From the NCBI GenBank assembly GCA_946481735.1, contig CAMLOU010000121.1, forward strand, positions 1 to 12,784: a stretch of 12,784 bases of DNA, written 5' to 3'. Source of the DNA: an uncultured Cellvibrio sp. (GTDB lineage: Bacteria; Pseudomonadota; Gammaproteobacteria; Pseudomonadales; Cellvibrionaceae). The notes below the pieces were generated by a model. That model worked only from the letters and a program-made list of their open reading frames with translations, ran no database searches and was not told the origin of the DNA. The stretch's first letter is position 1; each line of letters begins with the position of its first letter. Below, piece by piece: positions 5,718 to 12,784 of this stretch. Both the position numbers and the translations under genes were made by a program.

Positions 5718-6509
5718 ATGAAAAAAATTGTTACCGGTTTAATCATCTTTTGTTTCAACCTATTGGCGCATGCCGAGGTACAGACCAAAGTTATTGAATA
5801 CAAGGTCAATGGTGAAAGCTTTACCGGCTACCTCGCCTATGACGACAGTGTGCAGGGCAAGCGGCCAGGTATTCTGGTTGCGCACGAGTGGTGGGGCCAT
5901 AACGATTATGTCCGTAAGCGCGCCGAGATGCTGGCGGAGCTGGGCTACACCGCCTTTGCGCTGGATATGTTCGGCACCGGCAAGTTGACCGATCATCCTG
6001 ATGAAGCCGGTAAATTTGTCCAGATGGTGATGAGCAATATCGAGGTGGCTGAGAAACGCTTCGAGGCAGCCTACAACTTGTTGCGCAACCAGCCCACGGT
6101 GAATCCGGAAAAAATCGCGGCCGTGGGTTACTGTTTTGGTGGCGGAACCTCGCTGCATATGGCGCGCCAGGGCATGGATCTGGATGCAGTGGTGAGTTTC
6201 CACGGCGCTCTGGCAACCAAAACCCCGGCACAAGATGGCGAAGTTAATGCCGATTTATTGATTTTGACCGGTGGAGCCGACCCCATGGTGCCTGCCGAAC
6301 AGGTAGAGGCTTTCCGTAAAGAAATGACCGATGCCAATGTGGCTTTCCGTATTTATTCCTATCCTGATGCCAAGCATGGTTTTACCAACCCGGGGGCTAC
6401 CGAGCTGGGTAAACGCTACAACCTACCCTTGGCCTACGATGCGGCGGCAGATAAAGACTCCTGGGAAAAAATGCGCGAATTCCTGAACGAGATTTTCGCC
6501 AAGGAATAA
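5718..6509 (+). CDS. Dienelactone-hydrolase-family protein, exported
   Basis: The 263-aa product is an alpha/beta hydrolase of the dienelactone hydrolase family (PF01738). The start at 5718 is chosen because AAGGAG (5704-5709) lies 8 nt upstream and a good signal peptide follows: KK, a hydrophobic core and AHA before residue 20. The protein is therefore probably periplasmic, whereas classical DLH is cytosolic. The Cys-Asp-His triad is visible: nucleophile Cys139 in GYCFGG (137-142), Asp188 in GGADPMVP (185-192) and His220 in KHGFTNPG (219-226). Glu56 in HEWWG takes the place of the Glu that shields the Cys in DLH. The substrate is unknown; such proteins may act on esters or lactones rather than chlorocatechol products, and no catechol genes are nearby. 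It is the last gene of the run starting at serC. Confidence 0.88.
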   Translation: MKKIVTGLIIFCFNLLAHAEVQTKVIEYKVNGESFTGYLAYDDSVQGKRPGILVAHEWWGHNDYVRKRAEMLAELGYTAFALDMFGTGKLTDHPDEAGKFVQMVMSNIEVAEKRFEAAYNLLRNQPTVNPEKIAAVGYCFGGGTSLHMARQGMDLDAVVSFHGALATKTPAQDGEVNADLLILTGGADPMVPAEQVEAFRKEMTDANVAFRIYSYPDAKHGFTNPGATELGKRYNLPLAYDAAADKDSWEKMREFLNEIFAKE

Positions 6510-6517
6510 CACTTGTG

Positions 6518-6549
6518 CTCCAGCGGAAGCCTGTGAGTTTCCGCTGGAG
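6518..6549 (+). terminator. Hairpin after the serC-DLH gene run
   Basis: A perfect 11-bp inverted repeat (CTCCAGCGGAA at 6518-6528 with TTCCGCTGGAG at 6539-6549, 10-nt loop) starts 9 bp after the preceding stop codon. The position is that of a terminator, yet only ACCGTTT follows, not a T-tract. It may be a weak terminator, an RNA 3' stabiliser or a Rho-assisted site. Confidence 0.5.
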
Positions 6550-6554
6550 ACCGT

Positions 6555-6583
6555 TTGACTTCATGGCGCCATCTGCCAATATT
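6555..6583 (+). promoter_or_regulatory. Possible promoter for the acyl-CoA dehydrogenase gene
   Basis: TTGACT (6555-6560, five of six) and AATATT (6578-6583, four of six) are 17 bp apart and lie just past the hairpin. This gives a 5' leader of about 115 nt before the ATG at 6704. It is a weak match found by eye. Confidence 0.25.
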
Positions 6584-6637
6584 GACGGAGCAGCACCGAC
6601 CACACGACGGATTTTATAGGGCGGCCGATAAGAGTCA

Positions 6638-6651
6638 TGATCGGTAGATCA
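6638..6651. promoter_or_regulatory. Palindrome TGATC-N4-GATCA, possible operator
   Basis: A 14-bp inverted repeat, TGATC-GGTA-GATCA, lies 52 bp before the acyl-CoA dehydrogenase start. It does not resemble the FadR or PsrA consensus as I remember them. Arms this short can arise by chance. Confidence 0.25.
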
Positions 6652-6703
6652 ACAGTTCTCCCACAGCCTGACGCTGGCGGGTTTCACAATAAGGCAATTA
6701 AGG

Positions 6704-8503
6704 ATGAGTAATTTTCAAGCACCTCTGCGCGATATCGATTTTGTCCTGTTCGAATTGTTCGATTACGAATCTCACTGCCAGGTCTTACCCGGCGGTGGCG
6801 ATCTCAATCGTGATCTGGCGACGGCTATCCTTAACGAGAATGCCCGGTTTTGCCAGGAGGTGCTGGCACCGCTCAACCCCGTTGGAGACAGCCAGGGGTG
6901 CCGCTGGCACGAAGGGCAGGTCGAGACGCCGGATGGCTTTAAAGAAGCCTATCAACAGTATTGCCAGGCCGGCTGGCCGTCGATGACCCGCAACCCCGCC
7001 TACGGTGGCCAGGGATTACCCTTGTCACTCGGTGTGGTGCTCAATGAGATGGTGGCCTCGGCCAATGCGGCCTGGGCGATGTATCCCGGTTTATCTCAGG
7101 GCGCCATGCATACCATTGAAGTTCACGGCACCGAATACCAGCAGCAAACTTATCTGCCGCGCCTGACATCCGGTGACTGGACCGGCACCATGTGTTTAAC
7201 CGAAGCCCATTGTGGCAGTGACCTCGGATTATTACGCACCCGTGCGGAGCCGCAGGCGGATGGTAGCTATCGCATCACCGGTACCAAGATTTTTATTTCG
7301 GCTGGTGACCACGACATGGCAGAAAACATTATCCATATCGTGTTGGCCCGCCTGCCGGATGCGCCGGCTGGCACCAAAGGTATATCGCTGTTTATCGTGC
7401 CCAAATTCCAGGTGAACGCCGACGGTAGCCTGGGCGCTCCCAATCATGTGAACTGTGGTTCGATTGAGCACAAGATGGGCATTCACGGTAATGCTACCTG
7501 CGTGCTGAATTTTGATGGTGCGACGGCGACCTTGCTGGGTGAACCCAACAAAGGCTTGAATGGCATGTTCACCTTTATGAACCTTGCGCGGCTCGGTACG
7601 GGCTCCCAAGGCTTGGCCCTGGCGGAAGCTGCCTGGCAAAAATCCCTGGCTTACGCGCGCGAACGCTTGCAGATGCGTTCGCTGACGGGCCCAAAAAATC
7701 CCCAGGGTATTGCTGATCCCATCATCGTTCATCCGGATGTGCGCCGGATGCTGCTCACACAGAAAGCCCTTACAGAAGGCGCGCGGATGCTTGCCTATTT
7801 TGCGGCGATGCAAATTGATATCAGCCAGCATGGCGCAGACCCGGCGGCTCGCGATGATGCCGAGGAAATGCTCAGTATCCTGACGCCGATAGCCAAAGCA
7901 TTTATGACCGAAACCGGCTTTGAATCGACCAACCACGCCCTGCAATGCTTTGGTGGCCACGGTTATATTCGTGAGTGGGGCCTGGAACAGATCGTGCGCG
8001 ATTCGCGTATTGCCAGCCTGTACGAAGGTACTACCGGTATCCAGGCACTGGATCTGTTGGGGCGCAAGGTGCTGATGACCCAGGGGCAGGCGCTACAGGG
8101 TTTTGTCCGATTGATTGATGATTTTTGCCTGTCACAAGCTGATAACGACGCACTGGCACATTTATGCAAACCACTGGTCGAACTGAAAAGTGAATGGCTG
8201 GGGTTGACGCAAAGCATTGGCGCTCGCGCCATGCAAAACCCTGACGAAGTCGGTGCAGCCTCAGTGGACTACATCATGTATTCGGGCTACCTGACACTGG
8301 CTTATCTGTGGGCGCGCGCGGCGGCCTGTGCGCATCAGGCATTGACTGAAAAGCCTGATGAGCGAGCATTTTATCAAGCCAAGTTGCATACCGCCCGTTT
8401 TTATTACGAGCGGATATTACCGCGCACACGCGCGTTGGTGCAGTCCATAAAATCCGGTGCCGACAACCTGATGGCCTTACCGGAAAGCGATTTTATCTTT
8501 TAA
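6704..8503 (+). CDS. Acyl-CoA dehydrogenase, long 599-aa form with C-terminal extension
   Basis: The 599-aa flavoenzyme should introduce a trans-2 double bond in an acyl-CoA, the first oxidative step of beta-oxidation. Domain order: a family-specific N-terminal segment (about 1-40), helical N-domain (40-160), beta-barrel domain (160-275) with CLTEAHCGSDLG (164-175) contacting FAD, then the helical C-domain with QCFGGHGYIREWGLEQIVRD (414-433) and catalytic Glu441 in YEGTTGIQ. An extra C-terminal helical domain (about 465-599) is typical of the 580-600 aa FadE5/DmdC-like group. That group includes long-chain acyl-CoA and 3-methylmercaptopropionyl-CoA dehydrogenases, so chain preference is open. 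AAGG (6691-6694) lies 9 nt before the ATG. The adjoining fadD gene, 47 bp downstream, supports a fatty acid role over sulfur metabolism. Confidence 0.92.
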   Translation: MSNFQAPLRDIDFVLFELFDYESHCQVLPGGGDLNRDLATAILNENARFCQEVLAPLNPVGDSQGCRWHEGQVETPDGFKEAYQQYCQAGWPSMTRNPAYGGQGLPLSLGVVLNEMVASANAAWAMYPGLSQGAMHTIEVHGTEYQQQTYLPRLTSGDWTGTMCLTEAHCGSDLGLLRTRAEPQADGSYRITGTKIFISAGDHDMAENIIHIVLARLPDAPAGTKGISLFIVPKFQVNADGSLGAPNHVNCGSIEHKMGIHGNATCVLNFDGATATLLGEPNKGLNGMFTFMNLARLGTGSQGLALAEAAWQKSLAYARERLQMRSLTGPKNPQGIADPIIVHPDVRRMLLTQKALTEGARMLAYFAAMQIDISQHGADPAARDDAEEMLSILTPIAKAFMTETGFESTNHALQCFGGHGYIREWGLEQIVRDSRIASLYEGTTGIQALDLLGRKVLMTQGQALQGFVRLIDDFCLSQADNDALAHLCKPLVELKSEWLGLTQSIGARAMQNPDEVGAASVDYIMYSGYLTLAYLWARAAACAHQALTEKPDERAFYQAKLHTARFYYERILPRTRALVQSIKSGADNLMALPESDFIF

Positions 8504-8550
8504 TTTTTTGCCTCTTATCATTCAAGGATTATCACAGGAGTCAGTGAAGC

Positions 8551-10176
8551 ATGTCGTTAAACTATAACCAGATCATTACCGATATTTTGGAATCGTCCTG
8601 TCGAGAGTATGCCGATAGCCCGGCATTTACCTGCATGAAGCAAACGCTGTCCTATCGCGACCTGGATCATTACTCAGCACGCTTCGCAGCTTATCTGCAA
8701 CAATTTACGTCCTTGCAGCCCGGTGATCGTATTGCCATTCAATTGCCCAATATCCTGCAATACCCGGTGGCCGTGTTCGGTGCGATTCGCGCAGGCATGG
8801 TGGTCGTCAATACCAACCCGTTATACACCGCTCATGAATTGAAGCACCAGTTAAATGATTCGGGGGCGAAAGTCCTGGTGGTGCTTGCCAATATTGCCAA
8901 GAATGCTGCCGCGATTGTTCAGGAAACAAAAGTAGAGCAGGTGATCGTAACCGAGCTGGCGGATTTGCATTCGCCGGTTAAGCGCGTGTTACTGAATTTT
9001 GCGGTGAAACATATCAAAAAAATGGTTCCGCCATTTTCATTCCCGCTGCAGGTGAGTTACCGGGACGCATTGAATAAACCACAAAAACCCTTTCAGCCGG
9101 TAAAACGTGATCCCGAGGACGTGGCCGTCTTGCAATACACCGGTGGCACCACCGGTGTTGCCAAAGGCGCGATGCTGACTCACCGCAATCTCGTCGCGAA
9201 TATGGTGCAGGTTAACGAGCACATGCATAAGGTGTTCAGAAAAAATCAGGAGCTCTACATTACCCCTTTGCCGCTGTATCACATCTATGCATTTACTATT
9301 CACTGTATGTCAGCCTTGTCGTTGGGCAACCATAACGTACTGATTCCCAACCCCCGCGATATCAAAGCGTTTGTTAAAACACTGCAAGGCCTGCCGTTTA
9401 CCTGTTTTGTCGGTTTGAATACCCTGTTCAACGCGCTGATGCGCAATCCGGATTTTGTGAAACTGGATTTCAGTCACCTGCGTTTAACGTCGTCAGGTGG
9501 TATGGCCTTGACCGCAGAGACATCCAAGCACTGGACCGAAGTGACCGGCAGTACCATCAATGAAGGTTATGGATTGACGGAAACCTCACCGGTCGTCGCC
9601 ATCAATCCGCCGGGTGGCATTCAGCAGGGGACGGTGGGTTTACCCATGCCGGATACGGAATGCAAAGTCATCGATGAAGATGGCAACACGTTGCCCGCTG
9701 GTGAACCCGGTGAACTCTGTATTCGCGGTCCACAAGTTATGAAGGGTTATTGGCAGCGACCGGACGCAACCGCAGAAGTATTGGATGCGGATGGCTGGTT
9801 CAAGAGTGGTGATATCGCCATCATCCAGGCCGACGGCTACATCAAGATTGTTGATCGCAAAAAAGATATGATCAACGTGTCGGGCTTCAAGGTTTTCCCC
9901 AATGAAGTGGAGGACGTGTTGGCTGGTCATCCGGATATTGTGGAAGCCGCGGTTATCGGTGTACCGGATAACGATGGAAGTGAAACTGTGAAGGCGTTTG
10001 TTGTCACCAACAATCCGTCGTTAACCATTGCAGACGTGCGGGACTATGCCAAGACCAAGCTGACACCCTACAAGGTGCCGCACCTGGTGGAATTTCGTAA
10101 CGAATTGCCGAAGACCAATGTCGGCAAAGTGTTGCGTCGTGAACTGAAAGACCAGGAATCCAAAGCGGCCCAATAA
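8551..10176 (+). CDS. fadD: Long-chain fatty acid-CoA ligase
   Basis: The 541-aa enzyme activates fatty acids with ATP and CoA through an acyl-adenylate, at the inner face of the membrane. The ATP-binding P-loop is YTGGTTGVAKG (196-206) and the linker motif is GYGLTETSP (339-347). The FadD signature spans DGWFKSGDIA (414-423) to DRKKDMINVSGFKVFPNEVE (435-454), and the C-terminal catalytic Lys526 lies in KTNVGKVLRR. Length is close to E. coli FadD (561 aa), and the hydrophobic LPLYHIYAF (240-248) matches the family. AGGAG (8536-8540) sits 10 nt before the ATG. The gene follows the acyl-CoA dehydrogenase by 47 bp without a terminator, so the two likely form an operon. No FadR-like site was recognised upstream. 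Confidence 0.93.
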   Translation: MSLNYNQIITDILESSCREYADSPAFTCMKQTLSYRDLDHYSARFAAYLQQFTSLQPGDRIAIQLPNILQYPVAVFGAIRAGMVVVNTNPLYTAHELKHQLNDSGAKVLVVLANIAKNAAAIVQETKVEQVIVTELADLHSPVKRVLLNFAVKHIKKMVPPFSFPLQVSYRDALNKPQKPFQPVKRDPEDVAVLQYTGGTTGVAKGAMLTHRNLVANMVQVNEHMHKVFRKNQELYITPLPLYHIYAFTIHCMSALSLGNHNVLIPNPRDIKAFVKTLQGLPFTCFVGLNTLFNALMRNPDFVKLDFSHLRLTSSGGMALTAETSKHWTEVTGSTINEGYGLTETSPVVAINPPGGIQQGTVGLPMPDTECKVIDEDGNTLPAGEPGELCIRGPQVMKGYWQRPDATAEVLDADGWFKSGDIAIIQADGYIKIVDRKKDMINVSGFKVFPNEVEDVLAGHPDIVEAAVIGVPDNDGSETVKAFVVTNNPSLTIADVRDYAKTKLTPYKVPHLVEFRNELPKTNVGKVLRRELKDQESKAAQ

Positions 10177-10208
10177 TAACAACGCGTTTTTAACAAAGGT
10201 AAACCGCT

Positions 10209-11129
10209 ATGTTCGGTATTTTCAACGAAACCATCATCATCCTGGTGGCGCTCGCTATTGTCATTGTCGTCAAGGGTGTGAAAAGCGTGCCCCAGGGACA
10301 AAACTGGACTGTTGAACGTTTCGGAAAATTCACCCGTATGCTTGATCCCGGCCTGCATATCATTGTGCCTTTCGTCGATGCGATTGGGCGCAAGGTCACC
10401 GTGATGGAGCAGGTGCTCGACATTGAACCCCAGGAAGTCATCAGTGCAGACAATGCGATGGTCACCACCGATGCAGTGTGTTTTTATCAGGTACTGGATG
10501 CAGCCAAAGCGTCTTATGAAGTGAATAACCTGAGTCATGCGATGCAAAATCTGGTGATGACCAATATCCGTGCAGTACTCGGTTCTATGGAACTGGATGC
10601 GATGCTCTCCAATCGCGATACCATCAACACCAGCTTGTTGATGAAAGTCGATGAGGCGACCAGTCCCTGGGGCATTAAAGTCACGCGCATTGAAATTAAA
10701 GACATCACGCCACCGCGCGATCTGGTCGATGCGATGGCCAACCAGATGAAAGCCGAGCGTGAAAAGCGCGCGCAAATCTTGCGTGCCGAAGGCGAACGCG
10801 AGGCGGCCATTAAAGTAGCCGAAGGCGAGAAGCGCGCCCAGATTCTTAAGGCGGAAGGCTTGCGTGAGTCAGCGTTCCTTGAAGCAGAAGCGCGTGAGCG
10901 GGAAGCGGAAGCCGAAGCCAGGGCAACCGAAATGGTGAGCGAAGCTATTGCCAAAGGGAATTCGCAAGCGATCAATTATTTTGTTGCACAAAAATATGTG
11001 GACGCCCTGGGGCAATTGGCTGCATCCGAGAATGGCAAGGTTATCCTGATGCCGCTGGAGGCATCGAGTATCATCGGTTCCATCGGCGGCATCAGCGAAC
11101 TCATTAATTCAGCCAAACAAAAACAATAA
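10209..11129 (+). CDS. qmcA: SPFH/stomatin-like membrane protein QmcA
   Basis: The 306-aa protein is a Band 7/SPFH-domain membrane scaffold like E. coli QmcA (YbbK), linked there to membrane quality control and FtsH. One transmembrane segment (about 6-22) anchors the N-terminus. The SPFH domain (about 24-180) has [15 protein letters not shown] (28-42), [11 protein letters not shown] (45-55) and DAVCFYQV (88-95). A charged coiled coil follows (about 178-245) with a 22-residue internal duplication: [11 protein letters not shown] (185-195) and [11 protein letters not shown] (207-217). The C-terminal part, with NYFVAQKYV (256-264) and a Gly/Ile-rich segment, is the usual oligomerisation region. 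AAAGG (10195-10199) precedes the ATG by 9 nt. The next gene encodes its normal NfeD-family partner 17 bp downstream. Confidence 0.93.
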   Translation: MFGIFNETIIILVALAIVIVVKGVKSVPQGQNWTVERFGKFTRMLDPGLHIIVPFVDAIGRKVTVMEQVLDIEPQEVISADNAMVTTDAVCFYQVLDAAKASYEVNNLSHAMQNLVMTNIRAVLGSMELDAMLSNRDTINTSLLMKVDEATSPWGIKVTRIEIKDITPPRDLVDAMANQMKAEREKRAQILRAEGEREAAIKVAEGEKRAQILKAEGLRESAFLEAEAREREAEAEARATEMVSEAIAKGNSQAINYFVAQKYVDALGQLAASENGKVILMPLEASSIIGSIGGISELINSAKQKQ

Positions 11130-11146
11130 TATCGGCAGGCATAGCT

Positions 11147-11620
11147 ATGGAATTTCTTGGATCACTTGAACCCTGGCATTGGCTTTCATTGGGCATGCTG
11201 ATTTTAATCCTCGAAGTGCTTGGCGCTGGTGGTTTCCTGTTGGGAATCGGCGTGTCTGCGCTGATTGTTGCTGCCGTGCTTGCGGTATTTCCCGGCCTTG
11301 TGTGGTACTGGCAATTCATCTTGTTTGCGGTATTGTCGATCGCCATCACCCTGGGGTATTGGAAAAAATTCCGCAGGTTCAACAACAAGACCGACCAGCC
11401 TTTGTTAAACTCGCGCACAGCCCGGTTGATCGGCCGGAGTGTTTCGTTGCTGACGCCGATTCAAAACGGTACAGGTAAGGTGCAGATCGAAGATGCGCTC
11501 TGGACGGTTACCTGTAAAGATGACCTGCCGCAAGGCAGCATCGTTGATATCGTTGGCGCAGACGGAATGACCCTCCTTGTCAAACTGCATGACAAGTCCT
11601 TTGTGAATAATCCGGAATAA
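11147..11620 (+). CDS. ybbJ: NfeD-like membrane protein (YbbJ family)
   Basis: The 157-aa protein is the short NfeD form that partners SPFH proteins. Three hydrophobic segments are seen at about 11-26, 28-48 and 53-72, followed by a soluble C-terminal OB-fold domain (about 90-150). The OB-fold marks are LIGRSVSLLTPIQNGTGKV (94-112), a short linker and LWTVTC (118-123), then VDIVGADGMTLLVK (133-146). Length agrees with E. coli YbbJ (about 150 aa). The OB domain is usually cytoplasmic and is thought to help the SPFH partner assemble or localise. AGG at 11137-11139 serves as a modest ribosome site. The 17-bp gap after qmcA indicates one transcript. Confidence 0.92.
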   Translation: MEFLGSLEPWHWLSLGMLILILEVLGAGGFLLGIGVSALIVAAVLAVFPGLVWYWQFILFAVLSIAITLGYWKKFRRFNNKTDQPLLNSRTARLIGRSVSLLTPIQNGTGKVQIEDALWTVTCKDDLPQGSIVDIVGADGMTLLVKLHDKSFVNNPE

Positions 11621-11646
11621 TCCCGGGTGCGTGATTGGTTGCAGTG

Positions 11647-12784
11647 ATGAAACGAGCATTGATTCTTTCCGGTGGTGGCGCTCGCGCTGCATATCAAGTG
11701 GGTGTGTTACAAGCGTTGGCGGATATCCTGCCTGAGGATGCACCTTACCCCTTTCCCATAATTTGCGGCACCTCTGCCGGGGCGATCAATGCGGTAGCCC
11801 TGGCGAGTCATCCGGGTACGTTTAAAGAATCTGTCGCTGGCCTGGCGGGTATGTGGCGCGACCTTACGCTGGATCAAATTTATCTGCATGGCTGGAGCGA
11901 CATCTTCAAGGGCATCGGACTGATTGCGTTGTCGTTGTTTAACGAAGGTGTCGGTCGCCAACGCCCGTTATCGCTGCTGGATAACTCACCACTCTGGCAA
12001 TTACTTGGCAGCAAGATCAGGCTGGAAAATCTGGATCATGAGATCGAAAAGGGCAAGTTGTTTGCCGTCAGCATTTCCGCCATGGGATATTCTTCCGGGC
12101 AAACCGTGAGTTTTTTTCAGGGACATCCTGACCTGGTCGGCTGGAATCGCTATCGTCGCGCCGGCATGCCCACCCGATTGCGCCTGGAGCATTTACTGGC
12201 CTCATCCGCTATCCCCACCATTTTTCCTGCTGTGCGGATCAATCGTGAATACTTCGGTGACGGTGCCTTACGCCAATTGGCTCCGATCAGCCCGGCGTTA
12301 CATCTCGGCGCAGAATCGCTGTTCGTTATCGGCGTGAGCGGCAACCGCAAATCTGTCCACTGGGGTAAACGCAAACCGGTCCGGCACTCACCGTCGATGG
12401 CACAAATCGTCGGGCACTTATTTAACAGTGCATTTATCGATGCGATGGAAGGTGACCTGGAGCATCTGGAGCGTTTGAATCAATTGCTGAGCCTGATTCC
12501 CGAAAGTGAACGCCAGGCGAGCGGAATGGAATTGCGGATTGTAAAAAACAAAGTCATTTCCCCCTCGCGCCCGCTGGATGCGATTGCCGGTCGCAGCGTC
12601 CGCTATCTGCCGAACAGCTTGCGTTTCTTTCTGCGCACCATCGGTGCCACGGCAAAGGGCGGCGGTGCAACGGCGGCAAGCTATTTGTTGTTTGTAAAAG
12701 AATTTATTACGGAGCTGATGGAGCTGGGCTATCAGGATACGATGTGGGAAGCGGAGAGTATAAAGACGTTTTTTGACGTTGATA
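11647..12784 (+). CDS. Patatin-like phospholipase (partial, runs off window end)
   Basis: The frame is open from ATG 11647 to the last base, 379 codons with no stop, so the gene is cut by the window edge. It encodes a patatin-type serine lipid hydrolase with a Ser-Asp dyad. The Gly-rich oxyanion loop SGGGARAAY (8-16) lies at the very N-terminus, the nucleophile elbow GTSAG (41-45) holds Ser43, and the acid motif FGDGA (203-207) holds Asp205. No signal peptide is present, so the enzyme is probably cytosolic or membrane-associated. Residue 14 is Ala where many relatives have Gly. The C-terminal third (about 240-379) is outside the catalytic core and not recognised. The start is 26 bp after the NfeD gene with no terminator between, implying co-transcription with qmcA. 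Ribosome site is weak (GGTTGCAGTG). Confidence 0.9.
   Translation, partial: MKRALILSGGGARAAYQVGVLQALADILPEDAPYPFPIICGTSAGAINAVALASHPGTFKESVAGLAGMWRDLTLDQIYLHGWSDIFKGIGLIALSLFNEGVGRQRPLSLLDNSPLWQLLGSKIRLENLDHEIEKGKLFAVSISAMGYSSGQTVSFFQGHPDLVGWNRYRRAGMPTRLRLEHLLASSAIPTIFPAVRINREYFGDGALRQLAPISPALHLGAESLFVIGVSGNRKSVHWGKRKPVRHSPSMAQIVGHLFNSAFIDAMEGDLEHLERLNQLLSLIPESERQASGMELRIVKNKVISPSRPLDAIAGRSVRYLPNSLRFFLRTIGATAKGGGATAASYLLFVKEFITELMELGYQDTMWEAESIKTFFDVD

Noticed and set aside
7232..7960. 242-codon minus-strand frame opposite the acyl-CoA dehydrogenase
   Set aside because: Long only because of the coding bias of the opposite strand; no motif, and the + gene is unambiguous.
10068..10775. 235-codon minus-strand frame across the fadD-qmcA junction
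   Set aside because: It overlaps two well-supported + genes and their ribosome site and shows only His-rich shadow composition.

Overview
The window reads as ordinary chromosomal DNA of a gammaproteobacterium. A Cellvibrio-like member of the Cellvibrionales is my best guess. That guess rests on the E. coli-like qmcA-ybbJ pair, a FadD-type acyl-CoA ligase, a YfcG-type glutathione transferase and a lipid-anchored GH16-like glycosidase, all in moderately GC-rich DNA. It is inference from gene content, not from a marker gene. No tRNA, rRNA, CRISPR array, insertion sequence or phage gene was seen.

Layout. (1) 30-974, a GH16-like lipoprotein on +, converges with a nu-class glutathione transferase (yfcG-like, 976-1614, -); their stop codons are 1 bp apart. 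(2) 1615-2366 is a 752-bp gene-free stretch. It holds two consensus-like sigma70 promoters exactly 100 bp apart, a candidate structured RNA of about 200 nt ending in a very good intrinsic terminator (2099-2127), and two direct copies of an 11-bp near-palindromic motif (2258-2283). (3) 2367-6509 is a run of five + strand genes: an unusual alphaproteobacterial/Methanosarcina-type serC, a compact ACT-domain serA, a standalone NIF3/YqfO C-terminal-domain protein, a CoA-pyrophosphatase-type Nudix hydrolase and an exported dienelactone-hydrolase-family protein. A perfect 11-bp hairpin follows. (4) 6704-10176 holds a 599-aa acyl-CoA dehydrogenase and fadD, the activation and first oxidation steps of fatty acid degradation. 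(5) 10209-12784 holds qmcA (SPFH/stomatin-like), an NfeD-like partner and a patatin-like phospholipase that runs off the window end; the tight spacing suggests one membrane-related operon.

How they work together: serC and serA supply two of the three steps from 3-phosphoglycerate to serine. acdH-like and fadD act on acyl chains. qmcA, nfeD and the patatin plausibly concern membrane microdomains and phospholipid turnover. The least explained part is the intergenic RNA candidate upstream of serC, which is either a free small RNA or an attenuating leader.
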